Source: CADEED01 sp039931065
Lineage (GTDB): Bacteria > Pseudomonadota > Gammaproteobacteria > Steroidobacterales > Steroidobacteraceae
Assembly: GCA_039931065.1 (NCBI GenBank)
Contig: JBDTSP010000005.1
Span: forward strand, 173,948 to 237,947
Direction of reading: 5' to 3'
DNA: 64,000 bases
Shown here: positions 40,296 through 48,472 of the stretch, piece after piece
Numbering within the stretch: the first letter of the stretch is position 1
How the letters are laid out: every line of letters starts with the position of its first letter
The notes under the pieces: generated by a model
What the model was told of the DNA's origin: nothing
Databases searched by the model: none
Seen by the model: the letters and a program-made list of their open reading frames with translations, nothing else
Translations under genes and position numbers: made by a program

Positions 40296-42389
40296 TTACG
40301 CCACGGCGGCGTTCGACGCCTTCTTCTCGTGCGGCAGGGTGATGCGGAACCGCGTGTATTCGCCCGGCTTCGTCGCGATACCCACACGTCCGCCGGCCTT
40401 GCTCACCAGTTCGCGCACCAGGTCCATCCCGATGCCACGCGCGCCGCCCGCATCGACGGTGGTGAAGCCGGGACGGAAGATGAAGCCCGCGAGTTTGCGT
40501 GCATCGATGGTCGCGGCGTCGGCGGCGGTCAGTACGCCCTGGCGAACCGCTTCCGCGCGAATCTTGTCGTGGTCGAGTCCGCGGCCGTCGTCCTGCACGC
40601 TCAGTTGATACCCATCGGCGCCGGCGCGGGTGAACTGCACGGCGACGGTGCCGAGTTCCGGCTTGTCCTGAACGACCCGATCGGCCGGCGTTTCCAGGCC
40701 ATGGCGAATGGCGTTGTGGATGAGCTGGCCGAGAATTTTCTCGACCGTCCGGCGGTAGCCGCGCGGCACGTCCTCGAGGCCCACGACCACCAGCGACACA
40801 CGTTTGGAGTACATGTCCGCGAGGAAGGTCGACATCTCCTCGAGGCTTTCCTGCGAGAGATCCGAGAGTCGCGCGGTCTTCTGAGTCGCCAATGGTGCGC
40901 TGGAATTCGCGGCGCCGGCGCCTTGTTCGGCGATCTTGCGCAGGTGCGGCTGGCGGATCGTCGTGCCCGTCGCCGTGGCCGAGCGCTGCGTGACGTCGGT
41001 ACCTGGTTTGTCGTTGCCGCTGTTCTGGGCGTGCCAGTCGCGCAGCCGGGTGACCACTTCACCCTGGATGGCGAGATGGCTGAGGAGGTCATCGAGTTTG
41101 ACGGCCAGCGGCAGGAAATCGTTGCCGGACAAAGTCTGTTTGTCGCGCAGCTTGCCGAGTGCCGCTTCGAACCGCTCGGCGCGGTCACACACGGAAGGCA
41201 GCGGCAGGCGCTGGGCGCGCGCGTGTATGCCGCGGATCAATTCGAGGATCAGTACCAGCTTCTCGCGAAACGCCTGCGGCTCCCGCGCGGGTAGTTTGAT
41301 GATGGCGCGCAGCTGGCCAGCCTTGTCGCGTGCCTCGCCGAGGAAATTCTCCAGCCGACTCGCGTCGACGTGCATGATTTCCTTGAGCACTTCATTGAGG
41401 CGCGGATCGGGCGGATCGATGATCGCGGCCGTATCGACCCGCGCGGACCTGGCCGGGGCCGGCGCGGCATCGGGGGACGTGATCGTGGTGGCCAGGTGCT
41501 GCGAGATCTCGGCGCTGCCCACCGAGTCCTCGTGTGGGTCGTATGCCAGCGTCGGCAACGTCATGGTCGGTGCATCGCCGCGCGCATTCGGCACGGATGG
41601 CAGTGAATCTTCGGTGACCTCGAGCGGGCCGAGCTCGAATTCGCCGGTGAGCATTGGTTGCGGCGTCGGAACGGGCGCGATGGCCGACATGGCCGGAAGT
41701 GTAGTCACGGGGCCGACCGCCGGGGCGAGTGCCGTTGCAGTCATCGGCGCGGCGGCCGCTGGGTGGGCTGACCCGGGTTCCATCAACTGGTCGACGATCT
41801 CGGGCTTGAGCGCCGGACGCACGCCGGTCTCGCCGGCCAGCCGTTTCGCGAACGTATCCTCATTGAGGATGGGCACTTCGATGGTCTGCGGCACGAGCCG
41901 TGGCGCGGAGATGCGCTCGATCGAAACGATGATGTGATGAACCCGCCCGTCGACCACCAGGCGCGAAAAGCGGATGGTGAGATGACGCGTGCCCGAGTGC
42001 ACCTTGACCAGCGGATTGAGCGTCGCGTCGACCACCGCGCTGGGCTCGGCCTTCCACAACGATTCGAGATGCGCCACGGCATCGCGGCGCACGTTCACCG
42101 GTACCAGATCGGCGATCACCTGCACGAACGCGGTGCCCGCGCCGCAGGTATGGCCCAACAACTCGGGCGCCACCGACGACGCCTCGCCCATCAGTTTGTG
42201 TTCGCGATCGAGAAACAGCACTCCCGCCTGCGACAGCTCGAGCATCGCGTACGACTGCGCGCGCGCCACGACCAGCTGTTCGTCGCGCGATCGCAGGCTG
42301 CCGCGTTGCGTGATGGCGTAGAGGGTCACGCCGATCAGCGTGATCAACGCGAGCCCTAACGCCACGATGGGGAAGTTGATGTATTCCAT
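40296..42389 (-). CDS. Membrane PAS/Hpt/HATPase histidine kinase (CheA-like)
   Basis: A 697-residue kinase. Residues 5-25 form a membrane anchor and a PAS-like domain spans about 40-160. A low-complexity Pro/Ala/Thr linker (about 200-330) follows, then an Hpt-like helical bundle (about 330-445) with candidate phospho-His H389 in ELIRGIHARAQRLPL. The C-terminal HATPase (about 545-690) has GQLIHNAIRHGLE (N box), VQDDGRGLD (G1) and GARGIGMDLV (G2), which is the CheA subtype. There is no classic HisKA dimerisation motif. It is the last of three packed genes, 2 nt after the REC-kinase gene. The Hpt assignment is by pattern only. Confidence 0.75.
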   Translation of the reverse strand: MEYINFPIVALGLALITLIGVTLYAITQRGSLRSRDEQLVVARAQSYAMLELSQAGVLFLDREHKLMGEASSVAPELLGHTCGAGTAFVQVIADLVPVNVRRDAVAHLESLWKAEPSAVVDATLNPLVKVHSGTRHLTIRFSRLVVDGRVHHIIVSIERISAPRLVPQTIEVPILNEDTFAKRLAGETGVRPALKPEIVDQLMEPGSAHPAAAAPMTATALAPAVGPVTTLPAMSAIAPVPTPQPMLTGEFELGPLEVTEDSLPSVPNARGDAPTMTLPTLAYDPHEDSVGSAEISQHLATTITSPDAAPAPARSARVDTAAIIDPPDPRLNEVLKEIMHVDASRLENFLGEARDKAGQLRAIIKLPAREPQAFREKLVLILELIRGIHARAQRLPLPSVCDRAERFEAALGKLRDKQTLSGNDFLPLAVKLDDLLSHLAIQGEVVTRLRDWHAQNSGNDKPGTDVTQRSATATGTTIRQPHLRKIAEQGAGAANSSAPLATQKTARLSDLSQESLEEMSTFLADMYSKRVSLVVVGLEDVPRGYRRTVEKILGQLIHNAIRHGLETPADRVVQDKPELGTVAVQFTRAGADGYQLSVQDDGRGLDHDKIRAEAVRQGVLTAADAATIDARKLAGFIFRPGFTTVDAGGARGIGMDLVRELVSKAGGRVGIATKPGEYTRFRITLPHEKKASNAAVA

Positions 42390-42391
42390 CG

Positions 42392-44080
42392 TCAGGTCGC
42401 GCTCCCGGCGGTAACCAGCGTGGCCGGATCGATCATGCCGCTGTCGCTCATGGCATGCGACATCTGCTCGAGCGCGAGCAGCAACTCTTCGCAGGACGCG
42501 ATGCGATGTTCGCGCGACTTGGACATGAGCCGCTCGAGCAGCGGTTGATAGGACAACTGATGCACCGGCAACTCGGGCACCGGCGCCATCACGTGCTGTT
42601 GCAACACGTCGATGGCCGAGGCGCCGAGATACGGTTTCTTGCCGGCGAGCATTTCGTAGAGGATGACGCCGAGGCTGTAAAGATCGGTGCGCGCATCGAG
42701 CGCCTCGCCCTGCGCCTGTTCGGGACTCATATAGTAAGGAGAGCCACGCAAGACGCCGGTGCGCGTGCTGCCGTCGCCGCCGAGCAGGCTGCGAGCCAGG
42801 CCGAAGTCGATGAGCACCACCGAGCCGCTGTCACGCAGCATCACGTTCGGGGGCTTCAGGTCGCGGTGAATGATGCCGGCCTCGTGCACCACCTTGAGCG
42901 ACAGCGCGATTTCCTTGAGGAATTCGATGGCCTCATCGGCGGTGAGCGGGTTCTGCAGGCGCGCCTTGAGGTCGCCGCAGGGGAAATATTCCATCGCCAG
43001 GAATTCGACGCCTTCGTGGATGCCGTAGTCGAACAGGTCGATGATCGACGGATGATCGAGCGCGGCGATGGCCTCGAACTCGCGCTGGAACATGATCGAG
43101 CGCTGGCCGGTGTCGTTGGGGTTCGCTTCGCCGGTGTGTTTGCGCTTCGAAATCTTGAGTGCCACGTTGTGGCCGAGGTCCTCGGCGATCGCGAGATACA
43201 CGGCAGCGGCTTCGGATTCGCCGATCTTCTGCAGGATCGTGTAGCCCGGGATATGGTGGTCGTCCGGCGCGACCGCTTTGATTTCCCGCACGGCCACCGG
43301 CTGAGAGACGCCGATCGCGGGTAGTGACCGGGCCGCGGGATCGCCGCTCTCGACGGCCCGCACAGGTGTGGGCTTGGGCGCGGGTGTGGGTGTGGGTGCC
43401 ATGGCCACCGCCACCGTCGCGGCACGGGTGAGGTTGGCGCCCGTGTGCGTGGAAACGCCGGGCAGCACGTTTGCCGTCAACGGCTGGCTCGCCAGCCGCG
43501 CGGCTTTTGCCAACGTCGCGCCGGTTTGCGTCGAGACATGCGGAGTCGCGCCCGCGGCGGAAGCGCTGACGGCCGACACGCCGGTGTGCGCGCCGGTCAA
43601 CGTGGTCGCCGCCTTGTCGTCGGTCTTGCCGGCCGCCAGAGCGTTTCGTTCGGCGCGGCGCTGGGCTTCCTTGTCGATCGCCCGCAGTGTGATCTTGATC
43701 GAGCGCTGGATCCGCGCCGGCGTCAACAGGCGCTTGGGTAGATAGTCAGCCGCGCCGAGGCGCAACGTGCGAATGGCGGACAGTTCGCTGCCGCCGGTCG
43801 AGAGGATGATCATCTCCGGAAAACCCGGCTGGCTGCGCAGCTTGCGGATCCAGTCGAAGCTGTCGTGCGGATCCTCGATGCCTTCGGGGAAGTCCTGGGC
43901 CAGCATCACGACGTCGTAGTCGCGCACCGTCATGGCGGTACGCACGCGGCCGAAGGAAGTCCAGTCCATGATGACGATCGAACCCGTCGGCCAGCCGCTG
44001 CCAATCGAGTGCTGCAGCCACTGGGCGTACTCGGTGTCGTCTTCGACAATCAGGAACCGGTGTGTGCGCGGCGCATCCAT
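42392..44080 (-). CDS. Pseudo-receiver fused to Ser/Thr protein kinase
   Basis: A 562-residue fusion. Residues 8-130 form a receiver domain with the acidic cluster at E13-D15 and K116, but the phospho-acceptor site reads VVMLAQDFPEG, where Ala61 replaces the expected Asp, so it is probably not phosphorylated. A linker rich in Ala, Thr and Pro follows (about 140-265). The C-terminal Hanks-type kinase (about 275-545) has VALKISKRK (ATP lysine), HRDLKPPNVML (catalytic Asp), DFGLARS (metal Asp) and SPYYMSPEQ. The glycine loop is degenerate (IGESEAAAVYLA). It starts 5 nt after the upstream gene, with the ATG right beside that stop. Confidence 0.85.
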   Translation of the reverse strand: MDAPRTHRFLIVEDDTEYAQWLQHSIGSGWPTGSIVIMDWTSFGRVRTAMTVRDYDVVMLAQDFPEGIEDPHDSFDWIRKLRSQPGFPEMIILSTGGSELSAIRTLRLGAADYLPKRLLTPARIQRSIKITLRAIDKEAQRRAERNALAAGKTDDKAATTLTGAHTGVSAVSASAAGATPHVSTQTGATLAKAARLASQPLTANVLPGVSTHTGANLTRAATVAVAMAPTPTPAPKPTPVRAVESGDPAARSLPAIGVSQPVAVREIKAVAPDDHHIPGYTILQKIGESEAAAVYLAIAEDLGHNVALKISKRKHTGEANPNDTGQRSIMFQREFEAIAALDHPSIIDLFDYGIHEGVEFLAMEYFPCGDLKARLQNPLTADEAIEFLKEIALSLKVVHEAGIIHRDLKPPNVMLRDSGSVVLIDFGLARSLLGGDGSTRTGVLRGSPYYMSPEQAQGEALDARTDLYSLGVILYEMLAGKKPYLGASAIDVLQQHVMAPVPELPVHQLSYQPLLERLMSKSREHRIASCEELLLALEQMSHAMSDSGMIDPATLVTAGSAT

Positions 44081-44085
44081 TCTTT

Positions 44086-46272
44086 TTATTCTTCCGAGAA
44101 CCTGATGCGCACGGCGGCACGCTGATCGACGGCCTTGCCGCCCTGCATGACCGGTTTGTATCGCCACTGACTGATCGCGTAGATCGCGGAAGAGTCGTAC
44201 ACCTTGCGCGCGCTCGAATTGGTGACGACGATGTCCGCGGTGGAGCCGTCGGTGCGCACGGTGAATTCGAGCTCGACCCAGCCATCCAAGGCGCGATTAC
44301 GCAACACGCTGGGGAATTTCGGCGCCACGTATTCGGTGCGCGCCAGGGAATTCGCGCCGACCACCGAATTACGCTGCGCGGCCACGGCGCGGGCGGCGGT
44401 CAGTTCGGCGTCGGCGCCATCGAGCTCGTTGCTGTTGAAACCGATGGTGCGCGCCTCGCTCAGCCAGGAGTCGGCAGCGGCAAGTTCGCCGCGCGCCAGC
44501 GTGGCTTTCAATTCACGCAGATAGGCGGCCCCCAGCCCCTGGCGCGCGCTCGCCACCGCGGGGTTGCCCGCATCGGTATCTATGAGGGCCAGTAGATAGG
44601 ACTTGGCGCTGCCATTGGCGGGCTGCAGCAGGTTGTTCGCCGAGAGTGCCGCGTTGAACGACTGCGACAGCTTGGTGATCTTGTCGGCGCGCGCGCCGAT
44701 CAGGGTGTCCTGCAGCAGGCGGCGGATGGCGGTCATTTCCTGGCGGCCGGCGCCGGTACCATCGGCGTAAGCCAGCCAGCGCTCGGTGTCGGCAGCATTG
44801 CCGCTGTTGCCGGCCATGGCGGCGCGGGTCAGCAGTTCTTTTTGCAACGCGCGCGTGGTTTCCTCGAGTGCCGGATCGTCGGGCGCGACCTGGCGCGCCG
44901 CCTCCAGGTAGAAACGCGCGTTGTCCTCGGAAGGTTCGATCAGCGAACCGGCGCGCATGCGCGCATTTGCCAGCCGCATGTACGTCGCGCCCTTGGCCGC
45001 CTTGTCCTGCGCGTCGGCGCTGCTCACGCGGGTCAGGGCCGCGCGCTCGTGTTCCATTTCGATCTGCATCGCAAGGAAGGCGCCGCGCGCGGTGGCCGGC
45101 GTGAGCGACTCCGCGACGTCGACCATGTTGCGCGCGTCTTCGGGGTTGCCGGCCGTCAACGCGCGTTCGGCGGCACTCAGCAGGCGATCCGCGACCCGCA
45201 CCAGGCCGCCCTTGGCGAGTGTGTTGCCCGGATCGAGTTCGAGCGCGCTCCGAAACAGTTCCGCTGCGTTCCGGCCGGCGGGTTTGGCGAGTTCGCCGCG
45301 CTGCAATGCCGCTTCGGCCTGCGTCAGTTGTTCTTTCAGCCGTTGTTCGTGCGTGAGCACGGGCGGCGGCGGCGGAGTCTGCGGCGCGGATTCGGTCAGC
45401 GTCTGGGCGACGGATTTCTCGATCGGCGGTTTCTGCGCAGCGGGCGTCGCGACGGCCGCGGGGGGCGGCGCATCGCGCAGACGATCGGCGACCGATTGCG
45501 TGTCGGCGGGCGCGGGCGCGGCGGCAACCGGTACCGGCACGGGCTCGGCAACCGGTGCCGAAACCACGGGTTTTTCTTCGGGAATCTGCGCCTGCGGCGC
45601 GGGTGCGATAGGCGGCGTGGCCTGCGCGACGGATTCTCCAGCCGCCTGTTCGCTAACTACCGACGTGGCGGTATCCGGGCCGGCCGGCTGTGCGCGACGC
45701 GCGGACAGGAAATACCAGCCGCCCGCAACGGCGATGAGCGCCGCGGCGGCCAGGGCCATCAAACCGGCGCGGCCTTTGCCCGGCTTCCGGGGGGACGCGG
45801 ATTCGAATTTGGAAAAATCGGGGCGGGTCTGCTCGAGCGTGCGTTCGACGTTCTCGACTTCGTGGCGGCGCAGAGCGGCTTCCACGAACAAACGCACGCG
45901 CGGCGCCGATACCGGACGATGCAGGAAGCGATACACCACACCCGTGGTGATCTGGCTCGCGACCTTTGATTGTTCTTCGGCGGTGCCGACGACCACCAGC
46001 ACGAGATCGGGCCAGGTCTCGCGCAGACGTTCCGCCAGCGAGGCGAGATCGCCTTCGATGAACATGCTGTCTAACAACGCGACGGAAACCCGCCGGCTGT
46101 TCAGATGCGGGCGAAGTTCTTCTTCGGAGGAAACGAGCAGAAGGTCGGAGGTTGCATCGATCGTGCTGCGCAGCAGACCGATCAGCGCCCTATCCTGGGT
46201 AAGCGCGGCGATCGCCACGGGCGCCTGGGCGCCAGCGAGCATCGGCGATTCGAATTCCGTCTGCGGCAGCAT
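44086..46272 (-). CDS. Receiver-TM-TonB_C signalling/transport protein
   Basis: A 728-residue protein with an unusual layout. It starts with a cytoplasmic receiver-like domain (about 18-138; phospho-Asp candidate D68 in SVALLDSMFIEG, while the usual N-terminal acidic pair is missing), then a linker and one membrane helix (about 169-190). A Pro/Ala-rich periplasmic spacer and TPR-like helical repeats (about 330-610) lead to a C-terminal TonB domain (about 640-728; PKFPSVLRNRALDGWVELEF, ISQWRYKPVMQGG). Such a protein could connect cytoplasmic phosphorylation to the outer membrane or cell wall. Start at ATG 46272; a TTG at 46305 is possible. Confidence 0.75.
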   Translation of the reverse strand: MLPQTEFESPMLAGAQAPVAIAALTQDRALIGLLRSTIDATSDLLLVSSEEELRPHLNSRRVSVALLDSMFIEGDLASLAERLRETWPDLVLVVVGTAEEQSKVASQITTGVVYRFLHRPVSAPRVRLFVEAALRRHEVENVERTLEQTRPDFSKFESASPRKPGKGRAGLMALAAAALIAVAGGWYFLSARRAQPAGPDTATSVVSEQAAGESVAQATPPIAPAPQAQIPEEKPVVSAPVAEPVPVPVAAAPAPADTQSVADRLRDAPPPAAVATPAAQKPPIEKSVAQTLTESAPQTPPPPPVLTHEQRLKEQLTQAEAALQRGELAKPAGRNAAELFRSALELDPGNTLAKGGLVRVADRLLSAAERALTAGNPEDARNMVDVAESLTPATARGAFLAMQIEMEHERAALTRVSSADAQDKAAKGATYMRLANARMRAGSLIEPSEDNARFYLEAARQVAPDDPALEETTRALQKELLTRAAMAGNSGNAADTERWLAYADGTGAGRQEMTAIRRLLQDTLIGARADKITKLSQSFNAALSANNLLQPANGSAKSYLLALIDTDAGNPAVASARQGLGAAYLRELKATLARGELAAADSWLSEARTIGFNSNELDGADAELTAARAVAAQRNSVVGANSLARTEYVAPKFPSVLRNRALDGWVELEFTVRTDGSTADIVVTNSSARKVYDSSAIYAISQWRYKPVMQGGKAVDQRAAVRIRFSEE

Positions 46273-46410
46273 GATGGGGACGGCGCGACCTTCGAAAACC
46301 TGCAAAACAAGGGGGACGAAAGCACTTTAACAAGATATGTAAGTTTATCGGGGAAGGCCGCACCAAGACCTTGCGCACCAGTAATCCGTGAACTGCGTCC
46401 CGCAGCCAAT

Positions 46411-46425
46411 GTCTCGTAACGAGAC
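46411..46425. promoter_or_regulatory. Perfect 7-1-7 palindrome in divergent promoter region
   Basis: GTCTCGT (46411-46417) and ACGAGAC (46419-46425) are perfectly complementary around a single A. The site lies in the 226-bp region between the divergently transcribed signalling operon (start 46272) and the exported-protein gene (46499). Its size and position suit a dimeric regulator's operator. A possible sigma-70-like TTGATG (46437-46442) and TATGAT (46462-46467) lie just downstream, with a rather long 19-nt spacer. No regulator gene is identified for it. Confidence 0.45.
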
Positions 46426-46498
46426 GATTTTCACAGTTGATGCGGGGCTTTCGGGCCCGGTTATGATCGCCGCCGCGGATTAGCGAATGGAGTGCCCA

Positions 46499-47425
46499 AT
46501 GGCCCTGAAAGCCTTCTATTTCTCCCTGCTGCTGGCTTTTGCCTGCGTCACCGCGGGGGCCGCCGGCCCGAGCGGTACACAAGAGAAGGGCGCCTCCGCG
46601 TTCCTGGCCGCCGTCGCCAGCGGCAGTGCCCAGGCCATTGCCCAGGAAATGCATCCGGACGAGCTCGAAAAGCTGCGCACCCGCCTGCTGACCCTGCTGC
46701 GCGCGGAGAACCTGCGCAGCGACAACACCTACCGCTCACGTTTGTTTGGTCCCGGCCGCTCGCTGGCGGAACTCGAAAGCATGACCGCGGTGCGGTTCTA
46801 CACGGCTTTGTCGGACCGGTTGCGGCTGCGGGCGCGCGAATACGTGAAGTTCGACTGGCTGGGCGCCGTGCCGGACGGAAAGATCGTCTACCTGGTGGGC
46901 AAGGGCGAGCAGTCGAAGGAGCGCGGCTCGGTCAAGGTGGTCGTGACCGTGGCGTTGATGCAATACGGCGCGCAGTGGCGCGCCGTCATCCCGAGCGAAA
47001 TCGAAGCGCAGCTCGACGATCTGCTCGAAGGCCGCACGGCGCTCGCCGCCGCCCCGACCGGGAGCGCCGGCGCCGCGGCACAACCCGCACCCGCGCCGCT
47101 CGCGCCCGGCATCAGCGAGCTGCTCGCACGTGCCGAGGCCAGCATCGCCGCGGGTCATTGCGAGGAGTACTACAACGAATTCATGAGCCCGAACTTCAAC
47201 AAGTTCACCTCGCGCAGCGCCAGGAAGACTCTCATCACCCATTGCACCAACAACGAGAACCAGCGCGAGACCATGGTCACCACGCTGCGCATCGTGCAGG
47301 AGCTGCGGCCCAAGTACGACCTCGGCGGCTCACGCGCGATCTTCGACGTCAGCGGCCAGGGGTTGCCATACGAGCGTTTCGTGCTCGAACGCGACAAGGA
47401 CATGCGCTGGTACATCGCGGAGTAG
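46499..47425 (+). CDS. Exported hypothetical protein
   Basis: A 308-residue protein with a signal peptide (MALKAFYFSLLLAFACVTAG, cleavage near 20). ATG 46499 is chosen over ATG 46487 because GGAG lies 7 nt upstream. The protein shows two halves separated by an Ala/Pro-rich linker (about 180-210). The first includes MHPDELEKLRTRLLTLL and KVVVTVALMQYGAQWRAVIP; the second includes CEEYYNEFMSPNFNKFTS and MRWYIAE. The halves resemble the DUF-type 'periplasmic stress' proteins with an NTF2-like topology, but no assignment is made. It is divergent from the signalling operon and may share its regulation. Confidence 0.6.
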   Translation: MALKAFYFSLLLAFACVTAGAAGPSGTQEKGASAFLAAVASGSAQAIAQEMHPDELEKLRTRLLTLLRAENLRSDNTYRSRLFGPGRSLAELESMTAVRFYTALSDRLRLRAREYVKFDWLGAVPDGKIVYLVGKGEQSKERGSVKVVVTVALMQYGAQWRAVIPSEIEAQLDDLLEGRTALAAAPTGSAGAAAQPAPAPLAPGISELLARAEASIAAGHCEEYYNEFMSPNFNKFTSRSARKTLITHCTNNENQRETMVTTLRIVQELRPKYDLGGSRAIFDVSGQGLPYERFVLERDKDMRWYIAE

Positions 47426-47429
47426 TTCG

Positions 47430-47909
47430 ATGCTGAACATTCGTCCGGCAACCCTCACCGACGCACCGACGATCGCAAGTCTGGTGCGCGAGCTCGCCGA
47501 TTACGAAAAGCTGCTGCCGGAGGCCAAGGCCACCGCTGCGGATTTTGCGCGCGAACTCGATTCGCCCAACCCGGTCATCCATGTGCTGATCGCGGAGTGG
47601 AACGGTACGCCTGCGGGTTTCGCGCTGTATTTCTTCAACTTCTCGACATTCGTCGGGCGGCCCGGTCTGTACCTCGAAGATCTCTTCGTACGTCCGGAGC
47701 AGCGCTCGCACGGCATCGGCCGCGCGTTGCTGAGCGCGCTGGCCCGAATCGCGGAGCAACGCAATTGCGGGCGAATGGAGTGGGCCGTGCTCGACTGGAA
47801 CGAGCCCGCGCTGCGCTTCTACAAGTCGCTGGACGCGCGCCAGCTGAACGAGTGGATCATCCATCGCCTCACGCCGGTCGAGATCGCAAAACTCGCGTCG
47901 GAACATTGA
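47430..47909 (+). CDS. GNAT N-acetyltransferase (diamine-acetyltransferase-like)
   Basis: A 159-residue GNAT enzyme close to the spermidine/spermine-acetyltransferase branch. It has NIRPATLTDAPTIASLVREL at the start, GLYLEDLFVRPEQRSHGIGR (acetyl-CoA-binding motif A, with Q/RxxGxG/A as RSHGIG) and RMEWAVLDWNEPALRFYKSL (motif B), a set typical of this branch. It probably acetylates a polyamine, amino-sugar or amino-acid amine. It begins 4 nt after the previous stop and is followed 17 nt later by the rhodanese gene. Confidence 0.88.
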   Translation: MLNIRPATLTDAPTIASLVRELADYEKLLPEAKATAADFARELDSPNPVIHVLIAEWNGTPAGFALYFFNFSTFVGRPGLYLEDLFVRPEQRSHGIGRALLSALARIAEQRNCGRMEWAVLDWNEPALRFYKSLDARQLNEWIIHRLTPVEIAKLASEH

Positions 47910-47926
47910 GGTTCAAGGGGAAAATC

Positions 47927-48352
47927 ATGAGCAAACGACTGTTCTCGCTGTTGTGCTGCGGATTGCTCGGTTACGCAGGCACGGCCGCAACCTCGATCGC
48001 CGCCGAGCCGCCCACCGCTGCCGAAGAAATGGCGCCGTCCATCACGCAGACAGAGCTGCTCGCGCGCATCGGCAAACAAGACCCCGACCTGGTGGTGCTC
48101 GACGTGCGAACGCCGGCCGAGTTCGCCGCCGGTCACGTGCCGGGTGCACGCAACCTGTCGCACGACCTGTTGTCGTCGAAGCTCGCGGAACTCGGCGAGT
48201 TGCGCGACAAGCAGGTGGTGCTCTACTGCCGCAGCGGCCGGCGCAGCTTGCTGGCGGAAGACACGTTGCGCAAGGCGGGCTTCACCAAACTACTGCACCT
48301 GCAGGGCGATTACCTGGCGTGGGAAGCCGAACACCGCCCGATAGAGAAGTAG
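47927..48352 (+). CDS. Periplasmic rhodanese-domain protein
   Basis: A 141-residue single-domain rhodanese with a signal peptide (LFSLLCCGLLGYAGTAATSI, cleavage near 26). The active-site loop is C101-RSGRRS, the standard six-residue sulfurtransferase loop, and LVVLDVRTPAEFAAGHVPGA is the classic N-terminal segment. Expected to bind persulfide sulfur in the periplasm. GGGG lies about 6 nt upstream of ATG 47927. Its stop is followed 11 nt later by a 37-bp inverted repeat. A short direct duplication (GAGAAGTAGG twice) covers the stop codon. Confidence 0.87.
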   Translation: MSKRLFSLLCCGLLGYAGTAATSIAAEPPTAAEEMAPSITQTELLARIGKQDPDLVVLDVRTPAEFAAGHVPGARNLSHDLLSSKLAELGELRDKQVVLYCRSGRRSLLAEDTLRKAGFTKLLHLQGDYLAWEAEHRPIEK

Positions 48353-48363
48353 GGAGAGAAGTA

Positions 48364-48472
48364 GGGGCAGCCCCCGTTTCCTAGCAAAAGGGGACAGTCA
48401 TATCTGCGCTGCTGCGATATACCAGTGGGCGACGATGACTGTCCCCTTTTGCTAGGAAACGGGGGCTGCCCC
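48364..48472. repeat. 37-bp perfect inverted repeat made of two REP-like elements
   Basis: The left arm is 48364-48400 and the right arm 48436-48472, with no mismatch, separated by a 35-nt spacer. Each arm contains GGGG-CAG-CCCCC, then the core TTTCCTAGCAAAAGGGG, which also follows glmS at 8376. The right arm abuts the stop codon of gspB. Two opposed copies around a spacer form a BIME-like unit between convergent genes. Expected effects are termination of both transcripts and 3'-end protection. No RAYT transposase is found here. Confidence 0.88.
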
